64,000 nucleotides of DNA, taken from positions 372,001 to 436,000 of the forward strand of contig CP022114.1 of assembly GCA_002211745.1 (NCBI GenBank), in the 5' to 3' direction. Below, in pieces: positions 1-12,141 of the stretch (positions are counted from its first letter, which is position 1; the number at the start of each line of letters is the position of its first letter). The translations under genes and the position numbers were made by a program. Origin of the DNA: Kluyvera genomosp. 3 (GTDB lineage Bacteria; Pseudomonadota; Gammaproteobacteria; Enterobacterales; Enterobacteriaceae). The notes below the pieces were generated by a model that saw nothing but the letters and a program-made list of their open reading frames with translations, was not told where the DNA came from and searched no databases.

Positions 1-8
1 TCCCTGCG

Positions 9-41
9 ACTCCTCCCCGCCTAATCCTGGACAGGATGAGG
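9..41 (+). promoter_or_regulatory. Likely MalT boxes of the malPQ promoter
   Basis: Two matches to the MalT-box core GGGGAKGAGG lie just upstream of malP: one on the minus strand at 9-18 (GGGGAGGAGT) and a partial one on the plus strand at 34-41 (GGATGAGG). MalT is the ATP- and maltotriose-dependent activator of the maltose regulon and uses several such boxes at malPQ in E. coli. The rest of the control region lies outside the window. Site assignment is by motif and position only. Confidence 0.6.
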
Positions 42-104
42 AAGTCGCGCATTCAGCCAGGCAAACTACCGCTAACGTTTATGTAAAAAGGATTCGATTT
101 CACT

Positions 105-2494
<2,390 letters not shown>

Positions 2495-2504
2495 GGACTG
2501 GCCT

Positions 2505-4582
2505 ATGGAAAGCAAACGCCTCGATAATGCCGCGCTGGCGGCAGGCATTAGCCCTGACTATATCAATGCGCACGGCAAGCCGCAGTCTATCGGCGCAGAC
2601 ACCAAACGGCGCTTGCTTGACGCAATGCATCGTCCCGCGACCGATTCGGTCGCGGCGACGCCGATACCGAACGTGATGGTCCTGACGTACGGTAAAAAAA
2701 TGGCGCTGCCGGTTTCCGGCAGCGGCGAGTTTAGCTGGATCCTCACCACCGAAGAGGCCAGCAGCATCACGGCAAGGCGTCTGGCGGGAAAAATCTCAGC
2801 CTGCCGACGCGTCTGCCGGAGGGTATCACTCCTTAACGTTGACTCAGGACGATCAGCGCTGGCACTGCCGGGTGATTATTGCGCCGGAACGCTGCTATGA
2901 ACCACAGCCGCTGCAAGAGGCGAAAAAGCTGTGGGTGCCTGCGTGCAGCTCTACACCCTGCGTTCGGAAAAGAACTGGGTATTGGCGACTTCGGCGATCT
3001 GAAGGCGATGCTGCCGGAAGTGGCGAAGCGTGGCGGCGCGTTTATCGGCCTCAACCCGATTCATGCGCTTTATCCGGCTAACCCGGAGAGCGCGAGCCCG
3101 TACAGCCCGTCGTCGCGTCGCTGGATGAATGTTATCTATATCGACGTTAACGCGGTGGAAGACTTCAGACTGAGCGACGAGGCGCAGGCGTGGTGGAAAC
3201 TGCCGGCGACTCAGCAGAAGCTGAAGGCCGCGCGCGACGTCGAGCAGGTGGACTACACCGCGGTCACCGAGCTGAAAATGACGGCCCTGCGTATGGCGTG
3301 GAAACGCTTTGCCAAACGTCACGACGAGCCGATGGCGGCCTTCCGTTACTTTGTTGATAAAGAGGGCGAAAGCCTGTACTGGCAGGCGGCGTTTGACGCG
3401 CTGCACGCTCATCAGGTGAAAGAAGATAAGCTGCGCTGGGCTGGCCGGCCTGGCCGAAGGCGTATCAGAATATCGAAAGCCCGGAAGTGCACGCATTTTG
3501 TCAACAGCATGCCGACGAAGTCGATTTCTACCTTTGGCTACAGTGGCTGGCCTACACCCAGTTTGCCGAGTGCTGGGAAACCAGCCAGCGCGACGCCATG
3601 CCGATTGGCCTCTACCGCGACCTGGCGGTAGGGTAGCCGAAGGCGGCGCCGAAACCTGGTGTGATCGTGAACTCTACTGCCTGAAGGCCTCCGTCGGCGC
3701 GCCGCCGGATATCCTTGGGCCGCTGGGGCAGAACTGGGGCCTGCCGCCGATGGATCCGCATATCATCGCCGCGCGTGCTTATGAACCGTTTATCGAGCTG
3801 CTGCGCGCCAACATGAAAAACTGCGGCGCGCTGCGTATCGACCACGTGATGTCCGTGCTGCGCCTGTGGTGGATTCCGTACGGCGAAACTGCCGATCACG
3901 GTGCTTACGTGCAGTATCCGGTGGATGCGCTGCTGTCGATTCTGGCGCTGGAAAGTAAACGTCATCGCTGCATGGTCATTGGCGAAGATCTGGGGACGGT
4001 GCCGGTGGAAATCGTCGGCAAGCTGCGTAAGAGCGGCGTCTACTCGTACAAAGTGCTCTATTTTGAGAACGACAGTGAGAAGACGTTCCGTGCGCCGAAA
4101 GCCTATCCGGAACAGTCAATGGCCGTGGCCACGACCCATGACCTGCCGACGCTACGCGGTTACTGGGAAAGCGGCGATCTGACGCTGGGCAATGCGTTGG
4201 GTCTCTACCCGGACGCAGACGTATTGCGTGGGCTGTATCAGGACCGTGAACTGGCGAAGCAGGGCTGCTAGACGCGCTGCATAAATATGGCGCGCTGCCT
4301 AAACGCGCAGGGCATAAGGCGTCGCTGATGTCGATGACTTCAACCCTGAGCCGCGGCATGCAGCGTTATATCGCGGACAGCAACAGCGCGCTGCTGGGCC
4401 TACAGCCGGAAGACTGGCTGCAGATGTCCGCGCCGGTCAATATTCCCGGCACCAGCACCGAGTATCCGAACTGGCGACGCAAGCTTACGACAACGCTGGA
4501 GGCGATGTTTGCCGATGAGAGTGTGAACAAGCTGATTAAAGATTTGGATAAGCGCCGGAAAGCGGCGAGCAAGAAGAAGTAA
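2505..4582 (+). CDS. malQ: 4-alpha-glucanotransferase (amylomaltase) MalQ, seven frameshifts
   Basis: GH77 amylomaltase, transferring maltodextrin segments to glucose or maltose so that MalP can act. The catalytic regions are present: LRIDHVM (nucleophile Asp), GEDLGTVP (acid/base Glu) and THDLPTLRGYW. The reading frame breaks seven times, each repaired by one G: near 2756 (GAGGCC), 2822, 2935, 2977, 3437, 3633 and 4263, mostly GGGG read as GGG. Adding seven bases to the 2078-base span gives 694 aa, which is the E. coli length, so no other change is needed. Product identity is certain; the breaks are almost surely sequence errors. Confidence 0.95.
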
Positions 4583-4604
4583 CCATCATATCTAGCCATA
4601 AAAA

Positions 4605-4628
4605 AACGCCGGGAAAGCCCGGCGTTTT
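4605..4628. terminator. Bidirectional terminator between malQ and gntT
   Basis: AACGCCGGG-AAA-GCCCGGCGTT hairpin, preceded by an A run and followed by a T run, so it can end transcripts from both sides. It sits between the convergent genes malQ and gntT. Confidence 0.85.
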
Positions 4629-4648
4629 TATTTCGAGATTTCGTGGTG

Positions 4649-5965
4649 TTACACCACCATCCCCAACAGCAGACAACCGACCAGACCGCAAACCGAGATA
4701 ATGGTTTCCAGCATTGACCAGGACTTGATGGTCTCACCGATGGTCAGGTTGAAGTACTCCTTGAACAGCCAGAAGCCTGGATCGTTCACGTGGGAGAAGA
4801 TAACGGAACCGGAACCTACCGCGATAACCATCAGCTCCGGGCTCACGCCGGTGGTGGCAATCAGCGGAGCGGCAATACCGCCCGCGGTGATGGCGGCAAC
4901 GGTCGCGGAGCCCAGCGCGATACGCAGAACGGCAGCGATAGACCATGCCATAAACAGCGGAGATACGTTGGACTCGTGCATGATAGACGCGATGTACTTA
5001 TCTACGCCGGAGTCGACCAGCACCTGCTTGAAGGCGCCGCCGCCGCCGATGATCAGCAGCATCATGGCAATGATTTTAATGGAGGAGATCAGCGTATCGT
5101 TGATGTCATCCATTGAGCGGCCACGGTTCAGACCGAAGGTGAAGATAGCGATCAGCACGGCGATCAGCGTTGCCATCACCGGGTCACCGAAGAACTCAGC
5201 GGCAGGCAGCAGCGCGTGGCCTTTCGGCAGCACCATCTCAGCCACGGCGCGCATCGCCATCAGGATAACCGGCACCAGAGAGGTCCAGACGCTCACGCCA
5301 AAGGACGGCATCTCTTCATCGGTGAAGGTTTTCGGGTTGTGCAGACCTTCCGGGATCGGCTTGTCGATGCTTTTCAGGCAGCGTGCGTAAACCGGGCCTG
5401 CCAGAATGACGGTCGGAATCGCCAGCAGGGTGCCGTACAGCAGGGTTTTACCCATGTCTGCGTGGAAGATGGTGGCGATAGCAGTCGGGCCCGGGTGCGG
5501 AGGCAGGAAGCCATGGGTCACCGAGAGCGCGGCAGCCATCGGCACGCCGACGTACAGCAGCGGAATACGCGCGTTGGCGGCAATGGTGAAGACCAGCGGC
5601 AGCAGCAGCACGAAGCCCACTTCGTAGAACAGCGCGAAGCCGACGGTGAAACCGGTCAGTACGACCGCCCACTGAATGTACTTGCGGCCAAATTTGTCGA
5701 TAAGCGTGGTGGCAATACGCTGCGCGCCGCCGCAGTCGGCCAGCATTTTGCCGAGCATGGCGCCAAAGCCCATAATCAGCGCCAGGCTGCCAAGGGTGCC
5801 GCCGACGCCGTTTTTAATCGACACGATCACTTTGTCCAGCGGCATGCCCTGCATTAAGCCGACGGCTAACGCCACCAGCACCAGAGCGATAAACCCGTTC
5901 ATTTTGAAACGGATCATCAGCAGTAATAAGAGGATAACCCCGATAGCTACGATGATTAATGGCAT
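4649..5965 (-). CDS. gntT: High-affinity gluconate permease GntT
   Basis: 438-aa GntP-family gluconate:H+ symporter of the inner membrane, the same length as E. coli GntT and unbroken. The N-terminus alternates long hydrophobic stretches (VAIGVILLLLLMIRF, FIALVLVALAVGLMQGM), and the conserved GFLPPHPGPTAIA and HVNDPGFWLFKEYFNL segments are present. It imports gluconate for the gluconate kinase/Entner-Doudoroff route. A GntR-type operator lies about 170 bases upstream, so induction by gluconate is expected. Confidence 0.95.
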   Translation of the reverse strand: MPLIIVAIGVILLLLLMIRFKMNGFIALVLVALAVGLMQGMPLDKVIVSIKNGVGGTLGSLALIMGFGAMLGKMLADCGGAQRIATTLIDKFGRKYIQWAVVLTGFTVGFALFYEVGFVLLLPLVFTIAANARIPLLYVGVPMAAALSVTHGFLPPHPGPTAIATIFHADMGKTLLYGTLLAIPTVILAGPVYARCLKSIDKPIPEGLHNPKTFTDEEMPSFGVSVWTSLVPVILMAMRAVAEMVLPKGHALLPAAEFFGDPVMATLIAVLIAIFTFGLNRGRSMDDINDTLISSIKIIAMMLLIIGGGGAFKQVLVDSGVDKYIASIMHESNVSPLFMAWSIAAVLRIALGSATVAAITAGGIAAPLIATTGVSPELMVIAVGSGSVIFSHVNDPGFWLFKEYFNLTIGETIKSWSMLETIISVCGLVGCLLLGMVV

Positions 5966-6356
5966 AACTTATCCAGCCTTTAATTTGTTATGGGTAACGT
6001 CACTGTTGTTGCGACAACTTCCAATTGTCCCTACAGAGGGAATAGGTACTGACTTCTTCACGCCACCGTCTGTTGTATGACTCAGACAAAGGATAGCTGG
6101 CTATTTATTTAACGCGGTGGTGTGTGTTGCGATGATACGGGTAACATGTGGAGGTTGAGAATAACCCTGTGCATTGAAATGTGAAATCTGCGACGGTAGT
6201 CAAATAATTGGTAGGGTTATTGCTGTTTTTCGAGCAGAAATTTGCGAGGAATGTTGCGCGGTAACATTACGCTATGGCGAAAGATTGTGCAGCCGGAGAG
6301 CAGAGAAAATCCCCGGGTCGGCGTAAGCGCCTCGCCCGGGACGATCGCGAAACATC
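5966..6356 (-). promoter_or_regulatory. gntT upstream region with GntR operators
   Basis: About 390 bases between divergent-tail nfuA and gntT with no credible gene. It holds one good GntR operator, ATGATACGGGTAACAT at 6132-6147, and a second imperfect copy, ATGTTGCGCGGTAACAT at 6251-6267, one base longer than usual. E. coli gntT is repressed by GntR at two operators and activated by CRP. The centres here are about 119 bases apart, compatible with looping. I could not assign the -10/-35 elements with confidence. Confidence 0.65.
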
Positions 6357-6932
6357 TTAGTAGTAAGAGTGCTCGCCGCGCTGGTGTTCGGTCAGATCGC
6401 GTACGCCTTTCAGGTCCGGGAACTCGGCCAGCAGCTGCTTTTCAATGCCATCTTTCAGGGTGACATCGATCATTGAGCAGCCGTTACACCCGCCGCCAAA
6501 TTGCAGAATGGCATAGCCATCTTCGGTGATTTCCATCAGCGACACGCGACCACCGTGGCCGGCGAGCTGCGGGTTAACCTGTGATTGCAGCATGTACTCC
6601 ACGCGCTCCATCAGCGGGGCGTCGTCGGACACTTTGCGCATTTTGGCGTTCGGTGCTTTCAGCGTTAGCTGAGAGCCGAGCTGGTCGGTGACAAAATCGA
6701 TTTCCGCATCTTCCAGATACGGAGCGCTCAGCTCGTCGACATAGGCGGTGAGCTGTTCAAATTTCAGGGCTGTATCACTTGCTTCCACCGCATCCGGCGG
6801 GCAGTAAGAAACGCCGCATTCTGCGTTAGGCGTACCAGGGTTAATCACAAATACGCGGATTTGTGTCCCTTCTTCCTGATTTTGCAGAAGTTTGGCAAAG
6901 TGCGCTTGCGCAGTATCGGAAATACGGATCAT
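6357..6932 (-). CDS. nfuA: Fe-S biogenesis protein NfuA
   Basis: 191-aa Fe-S cluster carrier. The N-terminal half is a degenerate A-type carrier domain; the C-terminal Nfu domain carries the CNGC cluster motif ([12 protein letters not shown], about residues 147-158) that binds a 4Fe-4S cluster at the dimer interface. It delivers clusters to target proteins under oxidative stress or iron limitation. It lies between gntX and gntT (hence the old name gntY), all on the minus strand. Length equals the E. coli protein and the frame is clean. Confidence 0.96.
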   Translation of the reverse strand: MIRISDTAQAHFAKLLQNQEEGTQIRVFVINPGTPNAECGVSYCPPDAVEASDTALKFEQLTAYVDELSAPYLEDAEIDFVTDQLGSQLTLKAPNAKMRKVSDDAPLMERVEYMLQSQVNPQLAGHGGRVSLMEITEDGYAILQFGGGCNGCSMIDVTLKDGIEKQLLAEFPDLKGVRDLTEHQRGEHSYY

Positions 6933-6989
6933 AGCTTTGACCTAATAGTTGACTACTTTAGTTGGTTATAATACGCCCATCGCTGGGGT

Positions 6990-7663
6990 CTACAAGGTGC
7001 GGCACAGACACCATACCTGAACGCTCGCCGCGCCGTTTCGCAAAAGCAGGCGGGAAATTTCAGCCACGGTACTCCCCGTCGTGACCACATCATCCACAAT
7101 CACCATATGGCGCCCACGTATAGATAATTCAAGCTGGAAAGCATTTTTCAGGTTGTGCTTGCGCAACCGGGCGCTGAGCTGATGCTGGGTCGCCGTTGGG
7201 CGAATACGCGTGACAGCCCGGGCTGATAATCAGCGTGTAACCAGCGTGCCAGCGCACGACAGAGCAGCTCGCTTTGATTATAGCCTCGCCGCCAGTGACG
7301 GCGCTGCCACAACGGAACGCTGATAAGCTGCACAGGAGCGGGCAGGTCGGTACGTTGACGAACGGCCAGCAACAGGAGACGCGCCAGCGTGGATGCCAGC
7401 TCTGGGTTACCGCTGAACTTGAAGCGGTGGATTAACTGACTGAGCGGAGGACGATAGTCGTTAATCGCCACCAGCCGCTGCCATGGCGGCGGTTTTTGCA
7501 GGCAGCGGCCGCAGGGGATTCTGGCGTTTTCTGCCGGCAGGCCGCACTGCGGACAATGGCTCCCGTGCGCAAACAGCGTTTTGGCGCAGCGCGAACAGAT
7601 GCCCCACGCAGGCAGCGCCAGCGGCATTTGGCATAGCCAGCACGCGCCGTGGACTGTTAGCAT
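6990..7663 (-). CDS. gntX: ComF/GntX-family phosphoribosyltransferase-like protein (one frameshift)
   Basis: Homologue of the competence protein ComFC. The N-terminal part has paired cysteines typical of a zinc ribbon (CWLC, CSRC, CPQC, CGRC); the C-terminal part is a phosphoribosyltransferase-like fold with the PRPP motif VIVDDVVTTGST. The frame breaks near 7216-7221 (CCCGGG in the plus strand); one extra base restores the tail through the stop at 6990, giving 224 aa. In E. coli GntX is needed for growth on DNA as a nutrient. bioH is divergent, starting 37 bases away. Confidence 0.9.
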
Positions 7664-7700
7664 AATCCCTCCTTAAGCGAAGAAACGAGAACGATAGCTG

Positions 7701-8476
7701 ATGAACGACATCTGGTGGCAAACCACGGGCGAAGGAAATTGTCATCTTGTGCTGCTGCACGGATGGGGGCTGAATGCACAGGTCTGGGATTGCATCACGC
7801 CGGAATTGAGCGCGCATTTTACGCTGCACTTGGTCGACCTGCCGGGTTACGGACGTAGCGGTGAATGGGGGCCATGACGCTGGAAGCGATGGCGGATAAG
7901 GTGCTGGAAAATGCCCCTGAGCGGGCCATCTGGCTGGGCTGGAGCCTGGGAGGGCTGGTGGCGAGCCAGATTGCCTTGAACCACCCAACGCGCGTGCAGG
8001 CATTGGTTACCGTGGCGTCGTCTCCTTGCTTTAGCGCGCAGGATGAGTGGCCGGGCATTAAGCCGGAAGTGCTCAGCGGCTTTCAGCAGCAGTTGAGCGA
8101 AGATTTTCAGCGTACCGTTGAACGTTTCCTGGCGTTGCAAACCTTAGGCACCGAAAGTGCCCGACAGGATGCTCGTGCGCTGAAACAAGCGGTGTTGTCG
8201 CTGCCGATGCCGTCGTCTGAGGCGCTCAACGGCGGCCTGGAGATCCTCAAAACCGCAGATCTACGCGAGCCGCTGACGGCGCTGGATTTACCGTTCCTGC
8301 GCCTGTATGGCCGACTCGATGGCCTGGTGCCGCGCAAGATTGTCCCGCAGCTGGATGCGCTGTGGCCGCGGAGCGAATCGCTTATTTTTGACAAAGCGGC
8401 CCATGCGCCGTTTATCTCTCATCCGCAGGCGTTTTGCGCACCCTTGGTGGCGTTGAAAAAGCAAATTGAGAAATAA
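7701..8476 (+). CDS. bioH: Pimeloyl-ACP methyl ester carboxylesterase BioH (one frameshift)
   Basis: Alpha/beta hydrolase that removes the methyl ester from pimeloyl-ACP, making the acyl primer for biotin synthesis. It shows HGWG (oxyanion region), the nucleophile elbow [14 protein letters not shown] (Asp) and AAHAPF (His). The start is MNDIWWQT at 7701. The frame breaks after residue 56 at the G run 7867-7871: five G are read where six restore the frame. The restored length is 258 aa, against 256 in E. coli. Confidence 0.94.
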
Positions 8477-8590
8477 TTCTGTGCGGACGTGGTAAAAAAG
8501 ATATTCATAGCAATACTTAAGCTGTTGCGGCAGGTGATTATTTCGCGCACCCGCGCAGCGCAAATAACAACCCTAAGGAGAGTAGAGGCT

Positions 8591-8860
8591 ATGAAATTTG
8601 TTACAGGTATTGTTGCATCTCTGGTGATTGGCTCCCTGTCGTTTGGTGCGTTTGCTGCTAAAGAGATCCAGAAGGAAGATGTTGCCAAGCTTAAGCTGAC
8701 GAAAATCGGCAACATCACCACCTCGCGTACTACTTCGCCAATGGATGCGAAGCGCGATCTGTCGAAAAAGGCGGATGAGCTGGGTGGTAAGTATTATGTG
8801 ATTATTGCGGGTGGGAAAAACGAAAAAACCGTCCACGGTAACGCGGACGTCTACAAGTAA
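8591..8860 (+). CDS. Small secreted DUF1471 (YdgH/BhsA/McbA-like) protein
   Basis: 89-aa protein with a clear Sec signal peptide (MKFVTGIVASLVIGSLSFGAFA, cleavage likely after AFA) and a C-terminal DUF1471 pattern ending KYYVIIAGGKNEKTVHGNADVYK. Family members (BhsA, McbA, YhcN) are small periplasmic proteins linked to stress response and biofilm in E. coli. A good ribosome site, AAGGAG, lies at 8575-8580. It sits between bioH and feoC, where E. coli K-12 has rpnA (yhgA). Exact function unknown. Confidence 0.82.
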   Translation: MKFVTGIVASLVIGSLSFGAFAAKEIQKEDVAKLKLTKIGNITTSRTTSPMDAKRDLSKKADELGGKYYVIIAGGKNEKTVHGNADVYK

Positions 8861-8874
8861 GTTTGCCTTTTACT

Positions 8875-8898
8875 CCCGACGCTGCTGACAGCGTCGGG
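8875..8898. terminator. Hairpin between the DUF1471 gene and feoC
   Basis: Perfect 10-bp inverted repeat CCCGACGCTG-ctga-CAGCGTCGGG between two convergent genes. There is no strong T run on either side, so it may be a weak or Rho-assisted terminator. Confidence 0.55.
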
Positions 8899-8907
8899 GA
8901 TAACCTC

Positions 8908-9147
8908 TTAACGTAGCGCCCACCACTCACGCAGGCACGCTTTGCCTTCCGGGCAGCTTTTGCAGCTACCGCTCAGGCAGCCATCAGCGTCTTCCTGAAT
9001 TTTCACCACTTTTCCCATCGCTTCTAAGCGGCTCAGCATGGCGTCAACTAACGCTTGCGGCGTATGCAGTTGGGCGCTGAGCTGTGAGGCTTCCATGCGT
9101 CCTTGCAGGGCCAGCGTGTCGCGTATTTCGATCAATGACGCCATCAT
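8908..9147 (-). CDS. feoC: Ferrous iron transport protein FeoC
   Basis: 79-aa winged-helix protein with four conserved cysteines in C-x4-C-x2-C-x5-C spacing near the C-terminus ([15 protein letters not shown]), proposed to bind an Fe-S cluster. K. pneumoniae FeoC binds the FeoB cytoplasmic domain and protects FeoB from FtsH. It starts 6 bases after the feoB stop; the second Met (9144) is an equally possible start. Third gene of feoABC. Confidence 0.93.
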   Translation of the reverse strand: MMASLIEIRDTLALQGRMEASQLSAQLHTPQALVDAMLSRLEAMGKVVKIQEDADGCLSGSCKSCPEGKACLREWWALR

Positions 9148-9153
9148 CGCTCC

Positions 9154-11469
9154 TTAGTGGCAATCGCCAGCCGGGCTGGAGCAGCAGGACGTCGGCGTTT
9201 TGCGCGTCGCCAGCAGGGAGACATCCACCCGGCTACGGGCGCGGCGCAGCAGACCGAGCACCACAATGTTGAACAGAATCACCGCCAGAATGCACACCAG
9301 GCTGTAGCGTGGATGCTGGCTGAAGCTGACTGTCTGGTAGTAGAGCGTGGACAGCGAGTAGGCGATATTCAGCCCCACAGAATGGAGAACGTCATCCAGC
9401 CACGGCTCGATTCACGGGCTATCGCCCCATTACCGAAATGCACGGAATGTAGAGCAACACGAAAATCAGGTAGCTGTACGCTGCCGCCGCGCTGCCGAAT
9501 TTGCTGCCCATCACGCCCATTGCGCCGGTTTCCATCTCGCCATCGCCTTTGCTGGCTTCGATGGGGTTGGCCAGTACGCTGAGGCTGAAGGTGTCTTTCA
9601 GGCCTTGCCAGGTTTCATCGAGCGCGCCCAGCAGTTCATCACCGAGATGGAATTCCTGCGGGTTGAACGCTTCGTTCTGGATGTCTTCAGCGGTGTAGAG
9701 GGTGTTCAGCGTCCCCACCACCACTTCTTTTGCCATCGCCCCGGTAAACAGGCCGACGGTGGCTTGCCAGTTATCTTCATGCACGCCAATCGGTTTAAAC
9801 ACTGGCGTAATCGCGCGGCTGACAGAGGCCAGCGCCGAGTCGTTGATGTTGTCGACGATCTTGCCGCTGAACGAGAAGCTGTTCAGTGCGCTCAGGAAAA
9901 TACTGACGATCACGATAACTTTACCGGCGCGCAGCACGAAGCCTTTCAGGCGCTGCCAGGTCTGGATGAACAGGCTTTTGATGTGCGGTACGTGGTAGAC
10001 CGGCAGTTCCATGACGAACGGCGAGGCTTCGCCACGCATGATGGTGTATTTGAGCATCAGGCCGGTGAGGATGGCGATAACGATCCCCAACACATAGAGC
10101 GAGAAGACCACCAGTGCGCCGCCCTGGCCGAAGAAGGCCGCGGCGAAGACCGCGAAGATAGCCAGACGCGCGCCGCAGGACATAAACGGCGCCATCATAA
10201 TGGTCATCAGGCGTTCACGCGGGCATCCAGCGTACGGGCGCCCATCACCGACGGCACGTTACAGCCGAAGCCGACGATCAGCGGCACAAAGGATTTCCCC
10301 GGCAGACCAAGCGCCTGCATCAGGCGGTCCATGACGAAGGCGGCGCGAGCCATATAGCCGGAGTCTTCAAGGAACGAGAGGAACAGGTACATCATGCCGA
10401 TTTGCGGCACCAGCGGCAGAACGGTGTTGATACCGCCGCCGAGCCCCTGCGCCAGGAATACGGTCAGCCAGTCCGGGAAGTGCAGGGTGTAGCCAATCCA
10501 TTGAATACCATGAATAAAGAGCGCTACCGAGCCGCCGTCAAAGATGGGCTGTAAGGCGCCGCCGATGTTAATCGCCAGCAGGAACATCAGGTACATCACG
10601 AACAGAAAGACCGGTAGCCCCAGCACGCGGTTGAGGACGATTTTATCCAGCGCGGCGGTAAAACGGCTTGGTTCGGCGGTCAGCGTATTGCTGACGGCGT
10701 CGCAGATAGCGGCGATGCTCTGGTAGCGAGCGTCGGCGATATGCAGCGCGGGATCGTCCAGCTCTTCGCTCAGGTGCGCCAGTGAAACGTCCAGCTTATG
10801 CGCCGCATCGCCGGCGTAGGCGCGGCTGTAGATATCGCCTTCCAGCATCTGCATACCCAGCCAATGGCGCTGGCGTTCCGGAATGTCCTGCGCCATCTCT
10901 TTGGCCAGATTATCGGCTTCACGCAGCAGCGGCTGCGGGTAGTGCACCAGCTCCAGCGGCTGATTGCCCTTGTGGCGATCAATCGCCATTTTCAGCGCTT
11001 CAATGCCGCGGGCGCGGGTCGATACCAGCGGTACCACCGGGCAGCCAAGGCGAGCGGAAAGGGCGTCGACATCGATGCGAATCTGCTGCTTCTCGGCGAT
11101 ATCCAGCATGTTCAGCGCGACCACGCACGGAATGCCCAGCTCGAGTAATTGCAGCGTCAAATACAGGTTACGTTCCAGGTTGGAGGCGTCGACCACGTTA
11201 ATCAGCAGGTCGGCATCGCCGCTGAGAATGTAGTGGCAGGCGATTTGTTCATCCAGCGAGGTTTGTGACGAGATAGTGGTCAGCGAGTAGGTGCCCGGCA
11301 GGTCGACAAGGGTGACCTGATGATCGGTGGTGGCGAAAGAGCCTTCTTTACGTTCAACCGTCACACCCGCCCAGTTGCCTACGCGCTGGCGCGCGCCGGT
11401 CAGCTGATTGAATAAGGTTGTCTTGCCGGAATTAGGATTACCAATTAGACCGATGGTTAATTTTTTCAT
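9154..11469 (-). CDS. feoB: Ferrous iron transporter FeoB (three frameshifts)
   Basis: Inner-membrane Fe(II) permease with an N-terminal G domain: G1 GNPNSGKT at residues 10-17, G3 DLPG and G4 NMLD, followed by Gate/core membrane helices. The frame breaks at plus-strand runs 10221-10223 (GGG), 9425-9428 (CCCC) and 9373-9376 (CCCC); one base added to each gives 772 aa, against 773 in E. coli. The first break replaces DAPRERLMT with DARVNA-stop. The C-terminus ends in a cysteine-containing tail ([11 protein letters not shown]). It is co-transcribed with feoA and feoC. Confidence 0.95.
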
Positions 11470-11500
11470 TTTTCAGACTCTTATTACCGGGCTGAAGTCA

Positions 11501-11797
<297 letters not shown>

Positions 11798-11832
11798 TCA
11801 ACGAATAAAGAATAAAATGCACTGCAAATGAT

Positions 11833-11851
11833 GATAATGAGAATGGTTTTT
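11833..11851 (-). promoter_or_regulatory. Fur box upstream of feoA
   Basis: GATAATGAGAATGGTTTTT resembles the Fur consensus GATAATGATAATCATTATC, with the left half nearly perfect. Position about 110 bases upstream of feoA and known Fur repression of feo in enterobacteria support it. Confidence 0.7.
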
Positions 11852-11907
11852 ATCATCAATACATAATATGCGGTTGGTGGGAGTTTTGCGCACTATTTGC
11901 ACTTTTT

Positions 11908-11921
11908 TTGATATTACTCAA
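11908..11921 (-). promoter_or_regulatory. FNR box upstream of feoA
   Basis: TTGATATTACTCAA matches the FNR consensus TTGATNNNNATCAA with one mismatch. E. coli feoABC is FNR-activated without oxygen, fitting a role in Fe(II) uptake. It lies beyond the Fur box when read from feoA. The rest of 11726-12100 is AT-rich, with no gene seen. Confidence 0.7.
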
Positions 11922-12102
11922 GCAACGCATTGTAGCGATAAATCAATTAACCGATATTTACATCGCTTAATGTTTAATTAAGGTTTCATTGGTTAATAAA
12001 ATAAAACGTGATGCGGTTTATTATTAAAAGTTGCGCGAAAATATTAATTACTGAGGGCGAGATAAGGCGCGAAGCGAATGCGTCACGGCTGGTGGTGTAA
12101 AA

Positions 12103-12133
12103 CGCCTTATCCCCATGAAGGCTGGATAAGGCG
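12103..12133 (-). terminator. Terminator of yhgF
   Basis: Inverted repeat CGCCTTATCC / GGATAAGGCG. Read on the minus strand it follows the yhgF stop by about 8 bases and is followed by TTTT. Typical intrinsic terminator. Confidence 0.75.
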
Positions 12134-12141
12134 TTTATCGA

